A stretch of 64,000 nucleotides of DNA from Bacteriovorax sp. (GCA_014377485.1 JACMPM010000136.1:34749-98748); one strand, 5' to 3'. Positions 28,912 to 39,661 are shown, counted from the stretch's first letter. Notes: generated by a model not told the origin, from the sequence alone. Made by a program: numbers and translations.

Positions 28912-30129
28912 TTATTTGTGAAGTGAGTTAGCATCAATCAAAGGAACGACTACCGAAAAGACAATAAATGCTACAACCATCCCCATTATAACCATCATTA
29001 TAGGTTCTAACACCGAAGTAAGTCCACTAAGTTTTGTATTGACCTGATCTTCATAGTTCTCAGAAACAATTTTTAACATCGGTTCTAGCTCACCTGATTT
29101 CTCCCCGAGTTTAATCATATGAGTTACCATTGATGGAAATAGTTGAGATTTAATTAAGGGACCAGTAATAGAAGAGCCTTCGGAGATACTTATTCGTGCT
29201 TCATCCACTGCTCTTTTCATATGAACATTTGAAACTAAGTTTGAAACAATTTTCATTGAAGCAAGTATAGGAACACCTGACTGAAGTAGTGTGGCAAGCG
29301 TCGAGCAAAAACGACTGACATTAATCATTGTGACTATTTCACCGACGATAGGAAGTTTTAAAACAAGTGTGTCATATTGCGAGCGACCCTTTTCGGTCTT
29401 GATATATTTTTTGGTGAAAACAATGGCGCCAATTCCACCGATGAGCACGGCCCACCAATAATTAAGAAGAAAATTAGAAATCCAAATACAAATTTTAGTT
29501 TGAATTGGCAGTTCTTTTTTCATGTTGACGAAAATTTTGGTGATCTTTGGAATGACGACCACGAAAATAATTCCGATCATAAAACCACCGGCACACATCA
29601 TGACAACGGGATAAGTCATGGCCCCTTTGATTTTATTTCTCAGTTGCAACTGGCTCTCGGTAAAATCAGCTAATTTTAGCAATACGACTTCCAGAGTTCC
29701 TGAAGTCTCTCCTGCATCAACCATGTTGACGTAAACATTATCAAAAATTTTTGGATAATCAGAGAGGGCCTTTGCCAAAGAAGATCCTTCATTAACTTTT
29801 TGTCTTATTTCAGATAAAGTGATTTTTAGTCTTTGATTATCCGTCTGATCAACCAATGCTGTAAAGGCCTCTACAACCTGAATTTTAGCACGAAGTAGAG
29901 TTGCGAGCTGTCTGGTCATAAGAGATAAGTCGGCAATAGAAACAGCACTTCCAAAACTTAAACCAGCAGCATTTTTTTTCATACTGGTTGAAGTTTGCTC
30001 GTTGATTTCAATGAGCATGATACCCATTGCTTTCACACGTGCTTTGGCCGGAGATAAATTTTCAGCGCTCACTGAACCTTTAACTTCTTTCCCCGTTTTA
30101 TCAATTCCTTTATAACTATAGATTGCCAT
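28912..30129 (-). CDS. gspF: Type II secretion inner membrane protein GspF
   Basis: MAIYSYKGIDKTGKEVKGSVSAE...MVDAGETSGTLEVVLLKLADFTE...MIKLGEKSGELEPMLKIVSE. Confidence 0.95.
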   Translation of the reverse strand: MAIYSYKGIDKTGKEVKGSVSAENLSPAKARVKAMGIMLIEINEQTSTSMKKNAAGLSFGSAVSIADLSLMTRQLATLLRAKIQVVEAFTALVDQTDNQRLKITLSEIRQKVNEGSSLAKALSDYPKIFDNVYVNMVDAGETSGTLEVVLLKLADFTESQLQLRNKIKGAMTYPVVMMCAGGFMIGIIFVVVIPKITKIFVNMKKELPIQTKICIWISNFLLNYWWAVLIGGIGAIVFTKKYIKTEKGRSQYDTLVLKLPIVGEIVTMINVSRFCSTLATLLQSGVPILASMKIVSNLVSNVHMKRAVDEARISISEGSSITGPLIKSQLFPSMVTHMIKLGEKSGELEPMLKIVSENYEDQVNTKLSGLTSVLEPIMMVIMGMVVAFIVFSVVVPLIDANSLHK

Positions 30130-30152
30130 TTTTTATTGACCTACATTCTGAC

Positions 30153-31892
30153 CTAGTGCTGTTCTTCGTCTTCTTCGTTAATTGCGCGAACCATTTCTTC
30201 TACTGATGTGATGCCTTTAAAAACTTTTTCAAGAGCATCCTGGCGCAAGGATTTCATTCCATTTTTCATCGCCATTTTTTTTACAGTCATGGCATCTGCT
30301 TTTTTCAAAATGAGAGGGCGAATATCATCTGTAATGATTAAAAGTTCGGCCACTACAGTTACTCCAGAGTATCCAAGATAACTGCATTTTGGACAGCCTT
30401 TTGCTTTGTAGAGATTAGCTTCTTTTGGCATAGAGTGAATATCGAGCATTTGAAAATCGTAATCGGTAGCGGTGTAGCCTTCTTTACATTCATTGCATAG
30501 TGTACGAATCAATCGCTGTGCGAGAACCGCCGCCAGGGAAGAGGCAATTAAGAATGGCTGCACTCCCATATCAATAAGTCTGTTTGGCGCGGAAGCTGCA
30601 TCGTTGGTGTGGATAGTTGAGAGAACAAAGTGACCTGTTAATGAAGCTTGAATGGCCATCTCTGCTGTTTCTAAATCTCGCGTTTCACCCACCATGATTA
30701 CGTCGGGATTTTGGCGTAAAATAGAGCGCAGTGCTCTTGCAAAAGTTAAATCAATTTTGTGATTAACTTGAATTTGAGATATACCGGCAAGCTCAATTTC
30801 CACTGGGTCTTCAACAGTGATAATCATTTTATCGGGAGTATTTATGCGGTCGAGCATGGCAAAGAGGGTAGTCGTTTTCCCGTGTCCTGTTGGACCTGAA
30901 ACGTAAACGACACCGTGCTTTCTCTTTGAAAGTTCATCAAGTGTTTTTAAAGTCTGACCGTGAAAGCCTAAATTTTCTAAAGTTAAAGTATTATTAGATT
31001 TTTCTAAAATCCTCATAACAATGCGTTCACCATTTTGAATGGGTACTACTGAGACCCTTATATCAATATCTTTTCCGGCCATTTTAATTTTAATACGACC
31101 ATCTTGTGGAAGACGCTTTTCTGCAATGTCCATAGACTTAGTCATAACTTTTAAACGAGAAGTTACAGAAGCTTGAGTTTTAATCGGTTGGCGCAAAATT
31201 TCGCGCATAACCCGGTTAACGCGAAAACGATAAACAACATCTTTTTCATAAGGTTCAATATGAATATCTGAGGCACGTTCTTTAATGGCACGAAAAATAA
31301 TCGAGTTAACAAATCTAATGACCGGAGCTTCATCGGCACCAGATTCAAGAATATCAATTGTCCCTTCAAGATCTAGATTTTCATCAAACTCACCTTCAAT
31401 GGAGTCGACTACGTTACGATTGGCCCTTTCGTAAACGCGGTTGAGTGCATCTTGAACTTTTATAGGAGAAGAGACAACTAGCTTAACTTCTTTTTTAAAA
31501 ATTTCCTGAATGTCATTGATTGCATCAAAATTAAATGGATCAGTAATAACCACAGTAATGCTATAATCCGTTTCTAAAATAGGTAGGACTTCGTGCTGTT
31601 TAGCATAGTTAATATTGATGTTTAAAGTGAGATTGGGATCAATCTCTTCTATCTTGATATCAGTGATATAAGGGATATCAACTTGATGACAAATAACTTT
31701 GATGATGTCGTGCGGGTGAATATAGTTTTTCTTTAAAAGAATTTCACCCAGGAGCATGCCAGATTCTTGTTGAATCTCTAATGCTTCTTCCAGCTGATCA
31801 TCAGTTAAACTTGTATGCTTTAAAAGCAGCTGGCCTATACGTTCTTTTTGGCCTTCTACTTTCTCTAGCATATGATCTGTTATTTTCACCAT
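30153..31892 (-). CDS. gspE: Type II secretion ATPase GspE
   Basis: GPTGHGKTTTLFAMLDRI, VMVGETRDLETAEMAIQASLTGHFVLSTIHTNDA, CxxC zinc motifs CNEC/CPKC. Confidence 0.96.
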   Translation of the reverse strand: MVKITDHMLEKVEGQKERIGQLLLKHTSLTDDQLEEALEIQQESGMLLGEILLKKNYIHPHDIIKVICHQVDIPYITDIKIEEIDPNLTLNININYAKQHEVLPILETDYSITVVITDPFNFDAINDIQEIFKKEVKLVVSSPIKVQDALNRVYERANRNVVDSIEGEFDENLDLEGTIDILESGADEAPVIRFVNSIIFRAIKERASDIHIEPYEKDVVYRFRVNRVMREILRQPIKTQASVTSRLKVMTKSMDIAEKRLPQDGRIKIKMAGKDIDIRVSVVPIQNGERIVMRILEKSNNTLTLENLGFHGQTLKTLDELSKRKHGVVYVSGPTGHGKTTTLFAMLDRINTPDKMIITVEDPVEIELAGISQIQVNHKIDLTFARALRSILRQNPDVIMVGETRDLETAEMAIQASLTGHFVLSTIHTNDAASAPNRLIDMGVQPFLIASSLAAVLAQRLIRTLCNECKEGYTATDYDFQMLDIHSMPKEANLYKAKGCPKCSYLGYSGVTVVAELLIITDDIRPLILKKADAMTVKKMAMKNGMKSLRQDALEKVFKGITSVEEMVRAINEEDEEQH

Positions 31893-31919
31893 TATCTCCG
31901 CTTCATCGCTACTGAATTT

Positions 31920-34463
31920 TTACTGCACAGAGCTTGCAGGAGTCTTCTCATTCGCCTTTTGAATAATTTGCTGATAATCGGGAGCATCTAATTGAGGTGC
32001 GGCCGATTCAGTATTTTTATCATTTTCAATTCCCATAGCCTCAGGCATCTGATTGCGCTCTTGGTATTTTGAAGTTTCAGCAGTGTCGTAGAGAGGTCCC
32101 TGACTTTGTTTTTTTGCTTTATCGTATAATCCTTTTACTGTTGTAGCAAAAGCATCATCATCACCCACCGTATTTTTTAAGTGAGCTTGTCTTCTATTAA
32201 GAAGATCTTTTACGTTTTCAGCATTTCCTTTTTCATAAGGAGCTAAAATTTTTGGAGTCATAAAGAAAAGTAAATTAACTTTCTCAACAGTTTTGGTTGT
32301 ATTTTTAAATAACCAACCTAGTACAGGAATATCACCCAAAAGAGGAACCTTGTTGACTGTGTTGGTTTCCTTGTCTCTCATTAATCCACCCATGGCGATT
32401 GTGTCTTTATCGCGAACGACTACTGTAGTGGCAAGAGAACGAATAACTGTTCCAACTCCACCGCCAGCACTGGCCGCGAGAGGTCTGGTAGAAAAGTCTT
32501 CAATTTTTTGATCAATTTTTAATTTAATAAAGCGAGTGGCCTTATTAATTTGAGGAGTAATTTTTAAATTTAGTGTAACTTTTTGTAAACTGCTCGAAGT
32601 TTGTGAACCGGTCGGTGTATTGGTTGTCTGAGTTGTAGGCACACTTTCACCACTCTCAAACTGTCCTTCAACATTATCTAGAGTTAAAATTTGTGGAGTA
32701 GCTAAAACATTTGTACCTGTCAGGTTGGCGATTGCAGTTACCAGACCATTTACAGAATTAACTTTTATAGTTGTATTATTAGGTCCAGGTACATCATAAG
32801 TGTGACCAATACCACCTCCGATAAAAAGTCCCGAAAGTGCAGTGATGTTATTAGTTAAAAGATTCGTCAAGGCACCTTGGTCACCCGTTCCAGCTCTTTG
32901 AAGTGGGCCGGCACCGGTTGCGCCTAAAAGAGTAACACCGAATGAATTGGCTTTTTGAACCTGGGTCTCCATCATAAGACCTTCAACATAAACCTGATCT
33001 CTAGGTATATCGAGTTTTGCAATAACTGTTCTTACCGTATCGTAGTCAGTAGGTGAAGCCGTAACAACTAAAGCGTTGTTGTCTTTATCAGCAGTGATTT
33101 TTACTTCGCTGTTAAAAAGTGTATCTGTTGTCGCTGTATTACTGGTCGGAGATGAGAATCTTGTTAATCCTCCAAGTCCACCTGCTTTTGGTACATTTCC
33201 GACAAGAGATGAAAGAGTTTTTGCGAGAGCTTCTGAATCACCATAGTTTAAATAATAAACATGTATCTGTCCTGAACCAGCTGCCACAATTTTGACATCG
33301 AGTTTTAAAATTAAATCTCGAAGTTCGCGTGCACCATCAGAGTTGGCCATCGCAATAATTGAATTGGTTCTCGGCTCTGCGATTATTCGCGAAATATTGA
33401 CTTGAGAAGTTTGTCCTGTGGCACTTGAAGTTTTAAACTTATTATCAGCAGCATTTCCTTTTAAAATTTTATCGAGAAGACCTGCGATTTCCTGAGCCGA
33501 AGAATTTTTAACTTTAATAATTTGTAATGATTCTTCGTGGCCTGGAATATCGATAAATTTAATAAGTTTCATCAATCGGTTAATATGCGTTCCCGTCTCT
33601 TGAACGATAACTGTGTTTGTTTGTTTGATCTCAATAATACGTCCGTAGCGAGACATGAAAGGACGAAATGAGTTTGCAACTTCTCTGGAGTTTACATATT
33701 TCAGAGGAATAATTTGCATTACATAATTTTCTGTATTGGGAGTGTAAGTCCCGGTGTACATAGTAGTAGGAGAGTAGCGGATATCTCGGTTGTTTACGAT
33801 CGTGTAATAGGCACCAGATTTTACCAGTGAATAACCGTTAATGCTTAAGGCCTGAAGATAAGCTTTCCAGGCGTCACCAATCGTAATGGGAGTGGGTGAG
33901 GAGATAGAAATTTTTCCTTTTATATCTTTATCGAGAATTAAATTTAATCCCGTAAGTTTTTGCATATGTTTTGTAAGGTCGAGAATTGAAACGTTTGGAA
34001 AATCAAAACTAGTTACAACTTCTGGTCCAAATGCAGTTTCAGGATTTAAGTTTACAAATTTTTTATCAATTTTATTGGGCTTTACACTTTTAGTTCCAGT
34101 TCTTCCGAAAGTATCTCGACCAGAGCCACCTTCTCCTGAAGAATCGCCTGAGTCTGCACCGCTATCGCTATTATCTGATATATCATCCGGACCGCCACTT
34201 CCTTCTTCATCCCCAGGAACAAAGTTAGATGTGTCTTGCAGTAATGATTTAGCAGATTTTCCGGTATCGGGAATGCTTATTTCCTCTTGGGCAGTGGAAT
34301 TTGAGCCTGGTTTAGCTGGGGTTGTAGCTTTATTAAATTTTGTTTTACTTTTGTACTTATCAAACTGAGCCATTACATCTGGAGATAATCCTGCAGTGAT
34401 GACAAGGGTTGCTGAGAGTAAGGGCGAAAGCCATGCATTTTTTCTCATTCCATTTTTTTCCAT
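31920..34463 (-). CDS. gspD: Type II secretion secretin GspD
   Basis: Repeated N-domains (NALVVTASPTDYDTVRTVIAKLDIPRDQVYVEGLMMET), secretin domain VPLLGDIPVLGWLFKNTTKTVEKVNLLFFMTPKIL. Confidence 0.96.
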   Translation of the reverse strand: MEKNGMRKNAWLSPLLSATLVITAGLSPDVMAQFDKYKSKTKFNKATTPAKPGSNSTAQEEISIPDTGKSAKSLLQDTSNFVPGDEEGSGGPDDISDNSDSGADSGDSSGEGGSGRDTFGRTGTKSVKPNKIDKKFVNLNPETAFGPEVVTSFDFPNVSILDLTKHMQKLTGLNLILDKDIKGKISISSPTPITIGDAWKAYLQALSINGYSLVKSGAYYTIVNNRDIRYSPTTMYTGTYTPNTENYVMQIIPLKYVNSREVANSFRPFMSRYGRIIEIKQTNTVIVQETGTHINRLMKLIKFIDIPGHEESLQIIKVKNSSAQEIAGLLDKILKGNAADNKFKTSSATGQTSQVNISRIIAEPRTNSIIAMANSDGARELRDLILKLDVKIVAAGSGQIHVYYLNYGDSEALAKTLSSLVGNVPKAGGLGGLTRFSSPTSNTATTDTLFNSEVKITADKDNNALVVTASPTDYDTVRTVIAKLDIPRDQVYVEGLMMETQVQKANSFGVTLLGATGAGPLQRAGTGDQGALTNLLTNNITALSGLFIGGGIGHTYDVPGPNNTTIKVNSVNGLVTAIANLTGTNVLATPQILTLDNVEGQFESGESVPTTQTTNTPTGSQTSSSLQKVTLNLKITPQINKATRFIKLKIDQKIEDFSTRPLAASAGGGVGTVIRSLATTVVVRDKDTIAMGGLMRDKETNTVNKVPLLGDIPVLGWLFKNTTKTVEKVNLLFFMTPKILAPYEKGNAENVKDLLNRRQAHLKNTVGDDDAFATTVKGLYDKAKKQSQGPLYDTAETSKYQERNQMPEAMGIENDKNTESAAPQLDAPDYQQIIQKANEKTPASSVQ

Positions 34464-34490
34464 TAGAGTCCCTAGTGTTTACCTAATCTG

Positions 34491-35870
34491 CTATTCAAAA
34501 CCATATTCTTTATTTTCAGACATACCATTTCTTTTTAAACCAATTTGAAATTGATCAATTTCTTTTATTCTCCCGAGGAGACCCATCAATTCATTTAAGT
34601 TATCAATCTTTTTTCCATTGATGTTACAGATAATGTCATTTTCCTGAATGTCGAGTTGTGAGTAGAGACTTCCCGCCACAACCTCTGTCATTTTGAAACA
34701 GAGAGAACCATCCGGATTTGTAATTTGTATGGCCTTCGCCTGAGTGAGGACGTCACTCATATTATTAATCATTGAATCGCGGAAAGCTCTTTTGATTTTG
34801 AAGCTGTTTCCAGTATTTTTGATATTGGGATTCATGCTTTTAAATAAAGATTTGCCGGCTTTGGCGGAAACTATATTTAAATTTGGCATCATCGGTTCAG
34901 CTTCAGCGTCAGTTTTTGCATATTCGCAATCACCAGTTTGAAGATTTTTAAGAATGAGTTTCATTCGATTAATTTTAGAAACTTCTGCCATTTCTTCAAG
35001 ACGTTCACCTTCTCGAACATTCATCAATTCTGCACTTCCACGAACCTGTACTGAGGCCACTGACTTTACTGAATCTTGCAACACTATAGTGTCTAAAAGT
35101 TTTATTTGAAGTGACGTAGGTTTGTCTGCATCCAAACATATAATGCTATCGATATCTTTTTTAGATGACAAGTTAGAAGATTTATCACTTTCTTTTGCAT
35201 TGAAGAGATTGGCCGAAGTGATTTTGTTAATATCTTGTAAAGTAGTGTCAACCCTTTCTAAAGGAATAGAAATAGAAGGACGGGGCGTTTTAACAATCGG
35301 AGGTGCTCGGTTGATGAACAGTGCAATATTTTTCCCCATCATATAAGTAATGACTACAACTAAAAGAATAATAAAAACTGCATGAACTTTTCCTCGAGTA
35401 TAAGGAGAAAATAGACGAAGAACGAAGTCGTTCCAGCTAAATTTTTCAAAGCTATTGATAGGTGATTTTCCTGCCAATGAAGCTTTTATTTTATTGGTAG
35501 CTTCAAGGCGGCTAAATTTAGGAAATTTAAATTTAAATTTGCTAGATTTGTCAGAGGCCCTGGGAAACGTCATTTCCTCGAATTTAAATTGAGGATTTGT
35601 AGTATCTGCCGACTCGTCGGATTGTTCATGATTTACAGAACCAGTATTTTCCTCTGCCTCATTGGCTGCATCTTGCAATTCATTTTTATATTGATTTATA
35701 TTAAAGCCACCAAGGGTTTTCTCTGCGAAATCTTCGGGACTTTCATCGGAATCATATTCTGAATGATCAGTGCCATCCTCGTGATTATCACCGTTAGAAC
35801 TTTCAGATTCTGTACGTTTTGACTTCCTGAAGCGATCAAGAAAGCCAAAATTAAAAGTAAACTTTTTCAT
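34491..35870 (-). CDS. gspC: Type II secretion protein GspC (HR domain + PDZ) with long acidic N-terminal extension
   Basis: TM VHAVFIILLVVVITYMMG; HR-like DTIVLQDSVKSVASVQVRG; PDZ SLYSQLDIQENDIICNINGKKIDNLNELMGLL. Confidence 0.88.
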   Translation of the reverse strand: MKKFTFNFGFLDRFRKSKRTESESSNGDNHEDGTDHSEYDSDESPEDFAEKTLGGFNINQYKNELQDAANEAEENTGSVNHEQSDESADTTNPQFKFEEMTFPRASDKSSKFKFKFPKFSRLEATNKIKASLAGKSPINSFEKFSWNDFVLRLFSPYTRGKVHAVFIILLVVVITYMMGKNIALFINRAPPIVKTPRPSISIPLERVDTTLQDINKITSANLFNAKESDKSSNLSSKKDIDSIICLDADKPTSLQIKLLDTIVLQDSVKSVASVQVRGSAELMNVREGERLEEMAEVSKINRMKLILKNLQTGDCEYAKTDAEAEPMMPNLNIVSAKAGKSLFKSMNPNIKNTGNSFKIKRAFRDSMINNMSDVLTQAKAIQITNPDGSLCFKMTEVVAGSLYSQLDIQENDIICNINGKKIDNLNELMGLLGRIKEIDQFQIGLKRNGMSENKEYGFE

Positions 35871-36141
35871 TTTTTTAACTTCATGTTAATTTTGAATCTA
35901 ATACTCAAATCCAAAGTCACCTTCCATGGTGAAGCTTTTTTATTCTTATTCTTCTATTCTAAGAAGTTAGACGATTCACAGCAAGAGAAATAACAAGTTA
36001 AATAAAAAGATAAATAATGTACCTAAAGTTGAGTGAAATAGGGGAGTAATGTCTTTTACTTTCCTTTTAAGAAAGATTGAGTATTCTATTATTGAAATGA
36101 GAATAAATGAGTAAAATAGATTAAATAAAAGGTGACAAAAA

Positions 36142-37911
36142 ATGGCAAGTAACGAGTCTGGCAATTTTCAATCAGTAGTAGGTGGATTCTTTTTTGGAGA
36201 AATAAATGAAAGTTTAGTTTTTCCTTTCCCAAATTTTTCTGACTCTCAAGTTGAAATAGCAAAAGAGATGACTTCGGCAATTGATCAATTCGCAAAAGAT
36301 AATATCAATGGCGAAAAGTTTGATAATGAATCTCATATCCCAGATGATGTTATTGCGGGCCTTGGCGAAATGGGGCTTCTTGGTTTAGCCGTCCCTGAAG
36401 AGCTAGGCGGACTAGGACTTGATTATACACTTTATTGCAGAGTCTTCGCTCAAGTAGCAGCACACGATGCTTCTTGCGCCACAATGGTTGGTGCCCACCA
36501 GTCTATTGGTTACCGTGCTCTTTTAAATGAAGGGACTGTTGAACAGAAAAAAAAATGGCTTCCACTTCTGGCAACAGGAAAAGTTATCGCATCTTTCTGC
36601 TTAACTGAGCCAGGATCAGGATCAGACGCTTATTCAATTAAAACTAAAGCTGTGGATAATAATGATGGGACCTTTACTATTACAGGTCAAAAATTATGGA
36701 TAACAAATGCAGGTATGGCCGGTTTTTATTCTGTTTTCTGTAAAACTGATCACCAAGTTGATGGTAAGACAGTGGAAAAAATTTCCTGTTTTATTGTAGA
36801 AAAAGAAAGAGCAGGTGTCACATTTGGCGAGAAAGAAAATAAAATGGGGATTCGCGGAAGTGAGACTCGCGCTGTTTATTTTGATAAAGTTATCGTTCCC
36901 AAAGAAAATATTCTAGGTCAACTAGGCCAAGGTTTTAAGATTGCCATGAATGTTCTAAATTCAGGACGTCTCTCTCTTGGTGCAGGCTGTGTTGCTGGAA
37001 TGAAAACAATTTTAAAACTCTCAGCTGAGCACGCTGCCAATAGAAAACAATTCGATCGTCCCATTTCTGAATTCGGATTGATACAATCTAAATTAGCAAA
37101 AATGGCAGAGATGACTTATGCCGTAGAAAGCGTAGTTTATTTATCGACTGGAAATATGACGAAAGGTATGAACGATTACTATATGGAGACTGCAGTCTGT
37201 AAAGTTTTCGGATCTGAGTGTCTTTGGAAAACAATCGACATGGGAATGCAGATAGCGGCCGGGAACGGATATATGAAAGAGTATCCTTATGAGAGAATCA
37301 TGAGAGACTCAAGAATTCAGTTAATTTTCGAAGGAACTAACGAAATTCTTCGCTGTCTTCTCGCTTTGTCTGGTGTACGTGGACCTTCTGAAGATTTGAA
37401 AGCGCTGGGAAAAATTTCTGAAGTTTCATCAGCTCTTGCTGATCCAATTAAATCTTTAGGTGTATTTACTAAATTTGCCCGCAAACGCATTTCAAATATG
37501 ATGGGATCGCAACATTTAACAAAAGCTCACCCTGAATTAAAAGAACAAGCAGATAAGTTTTCTTCATGTTTAGGTAAATTCGCCATAGCGGTGGAAGATT
37601 GTCTAATTAAATACGGGAAAACAATTATAGATAATGAACTACCTCAAGGCCGTCTCGCAGATATGGTTATTGATCTCTATGTTATGTGTGCAGTTATTTC
37701 TCGTACAACTGCTATTTTAAACAGCTCAAAAGCAACTCAAGACCAAAAAGATTATGTACTTCGTATGAGCAAACAGATTTGCAAAGACTCACGTAGATCA
37801 TTTACTAGAAACGTTAGAAGTATGGCAAAAAATAGTGACAAGACTGTCATTAAAATTTCTGAATCCGTAGTAAAGTACGGGGGATACGGACTTGATATTA
37901 TCGATTTTTAA
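36142..37911 (+). CDS. Acyl-CoA dehydrogenase
   Basis: FCLTEPGSGSDAYSIKTKAV, ITNAGMAGFYSVF, NRKQFDRPISEFGLIQSKLA, QIAAGNGYMKEYPYERIMRDSRIQLIFEGTNEILR. Confidence 0.95.
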   Translation: MASNESGNFQSVVGGFFFGEINESLVFPFPNFSDSQVEIAKEMTSAIDQFAKDNINGEKFDNESHIPDDVIAGLGEMGLLGLAVPEELGGLGLDYTLYCRVFAQVAAHDASCATMVGAHQSIGYRALLNEGTVEQKKKWLPLLATGKVIASFCLTEPGSGSDAYSIKTKAVDNNDGTFTITGQKLWITNAGMAGFYSVFCKTDHQVDGKTVEKISCFIVEKERAGVTFGEKENKMGIRGSETRAVYFDKVIVPKENILGQLGQGFKIAMNVLNSGRLSLGAGCVAGMKTILKLSAEHAANRKQFDRPISEFGLIQSKLAKMAEMTYAVESVVYLSTGNMTKGMNDYYMETAVCKVFGSECLWKTIDMGMQIAAGNGYMKEYPYERIMRDSRIQLIFEGTNEILRCLLALSGVRGPSEDLKALGKISEVSSALADPIKSLGVFTKFARKRISNMMGSQHLTKAHPELKEQADKFSSCLGKFAIAVEDCLIKYGKTIIDNELPQGRLADMVIDLYVMCAVISRTTAILNSSKATQDQKDYVLRMSKQICKDSRRSFTRNVRSMAKNSDKTVIKISESVVKYGGYGLDIIDF

Positions 37912-39661
37912 TAAAAAATCATTAGTTTCTAATATTTTGCTGGCGAGTTTTCTCGCCAGTTGTTCTCACCAAAAAAAGATCAGTTCAACTGCCCTAATCC
38001 AACCTCTAAGAGAAGAAGCTCCCAAGTATTTAATGGGTCCCGAAGTCCCTTCTAAAATTTTTGTCGATAAAACAGAAGAGTACGGACTAAAGGATGTGCA
38101 GGCAGTTCATCTTTATGCCGTTGATGTCAATCGCGACGGGTATACAGATCTCGTTACCCTGGAAGATTTTTATTCAGCTCCAAAATTTTATTTTTTTAAT
38201 CCCACAACTCGTAAATTTGTTTTAGGCCCAAGTCCTTTTGACAGTTTAGTTCGAGGTTCTTATTTAAATTTTGTCGATTTGGATCACGACGGAATTTACG
38301 ACGTCATTGTAGGAACTCTGAATCAAAAAACTGAGATGACCCAATACCCAGCTCGTATTTTTAAAGGAATTATTGAAAATAAAGTTCTCCATTATAAAGA
38401 ACAGTCCCCACTTCCAACCGGACTTCTTCCTACTGCAAGTATTGTGGCCCTCGATTTTGATTTGGATGGAGAGTTGGATTTATTTTTATCAAATTGGTTT
38501 TCTTACAAAGATAAAAATCCCAAACCAGTTCCCGATTTATTATTAAAAGGCTCTGGATTTAATTTCACCGACAACTCCAATAGTTTGCGAGGTGAATATG
38601 ATTATAATAAAACTGATAAAGTTTACACAAATGCCACTCCAACTTTTGGTGCTTCTGTTTGTGATGTGGATAAGAATGGCTTTCCCGACATCTTAACTTC
38701 AAGTTCAAATGGATATTACAATAAATTATGGCTTAACTTAGAAGGTAAAAATTTTGTCAATTACGGTGCTGAATCAGGTTATGCTGCTGATGAAGATGGT
38801 AGCCCAGAAACACACGGTGGTGGGAATTCATTTTTTAGCCTTTGTGGCGATTATAATAACGATGGCATTATAGATATCGTCGTCGGAAATATGTCTCGCG
38901 ATAGCGACCCCGAATCCCGCGATAAATCCAGTGTTCTCTCAGGGACCAGCAAAACATTTCCTCCCAAATTTATTCGCTCTGAATTTCTTCACGCCGCACA
39001 GAAAACGAAATGGTCTGAAGGAGATCATCGTGGTGTGTGGATAGATTATAATCTCGACGGCCTGAGTGATTTAATTATTGATAACTCTGGTTTTCCTCCG
39101 GACTCACGATTGGTTTTTTTTGAGCAAGCTTCCGATCATGCCTTTGAGGATAAATCTCGGGAACTCGGTATAAATGTGATGAACCCTTCGGGTACAGTTA
39201 CGATAGATGTGAATCAAGATGGAGTGATGGATTTTATTACCGGGCAAAGTAAAATTCGCGCAGGAGACATAAATAATCGCATTTATCTTTTTGAAAACCA
39301 AACGAAAAGAGAGGGAAGGGGATCAGTTCGATTTCATCTTCAGGCAAAAAATAGTAATTATCATGGAATTTCTTCAGATATGTGGCTGACATCAAATAAG
39401 CAGACTCGTTTTTTTAATGTCGAGTACAACAGTGGTTCTCTTCCTTCGCAAAATGAAGAAGGAGCTTATTTTGCTTTCGATAAAGAGACTCCTAAATACG
39501 TCGGTGTGAGATGGAGTTATGCAGTCACAGATCGATTAAATCGTTTAGTTCCTGTTGTAAAAAAATATAATTTAACTAAATTAAAACTAAAAGGTTTGCA
39601 TACTGAGCTCAATTTGTGCGAAGACGGACGAATTCTCCCTCGAAAAAAGAATTGTTATTAA
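37892..39661 (+). CDS. FG-GAP/VCBS repeat lipoprotein
   Basis: Lipobox FLASCSH; DxDxDG-type repeats DVNRDGYTDL, DLDHDGIYDV, DFDLDGELDL, DYNNDGIIDI, DYNLDGLSDL, DVNQDGVMDF. Confidence 0.85.
   Translation: MILSIFNKKSLVSNILLASFLASCSHQKKISSTALIQPLREEAPKYLMGPEVPSKIFVDKTEEYGLKDVQAVHLYAVDVNRDGYTDLVTLEDFYSAPKFYFFNPTTRKFVLGPSPFDSLVRGSYLNFVDLDHDGIYDVIVGTLNQKTEMTQYPARIFKGIIENKVLHYKEQSPLPTGLLPTASIVALDFDLDGELDLFLSNWFSYKDKNPKPVPDLLLKGSGFNFTDNSNSLRGEYDYNKTDKVYTNATPTFGASVCDVDKNGFPDILTSSSNGYYNKLWLNLEGKNFVNYGAESGYAADEDGSPETHGGGNSFFSLCGDYNNDGIIDIVVGNMSRDSDPESRDKSSVLSGTSKTFPPKFIRSEFLHAAQKTKWSEGDHRGVWIDYNLDGLSDLIIDNSGFPPDSRLVFFEQASDHAFEDKSRELGINVMNPSGTVTIDVNQDGVMDFITGQSKIRAGDINNRIYLFENQTKREGRGSVRFHLQAKNSNYHGISSDMWLTSNKQTRFFNVEYNSGSLPSQNEEGAYFAFDKETPKYVGVRWSYAVTDRLNRLVPVVKKYNLTKLKLKGLHTELNLCEDGRILPRKKNCY

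Noticed and set aside
33886-34368. 160-aa plus-strand ORF
   Set aside because: Antisense to the Ser/Gly/Asp-rich linker of gspD; low-complexity shadow
35976-36295. Hydrophobic minus-strand ORFs upstream of the acyl-CoA dehydrogenase
   Set aside because: Phe/Leu-rich translation of A-rich sequence; no RBS; overlap the ACAD start
36547-36555. A9 homopolymer in acyl-CoA dehydrogenase (also an A9 in the DMT transporter)
   Set aside because: A-runs are common in this AT-rich genome; no sign of alternative frame use
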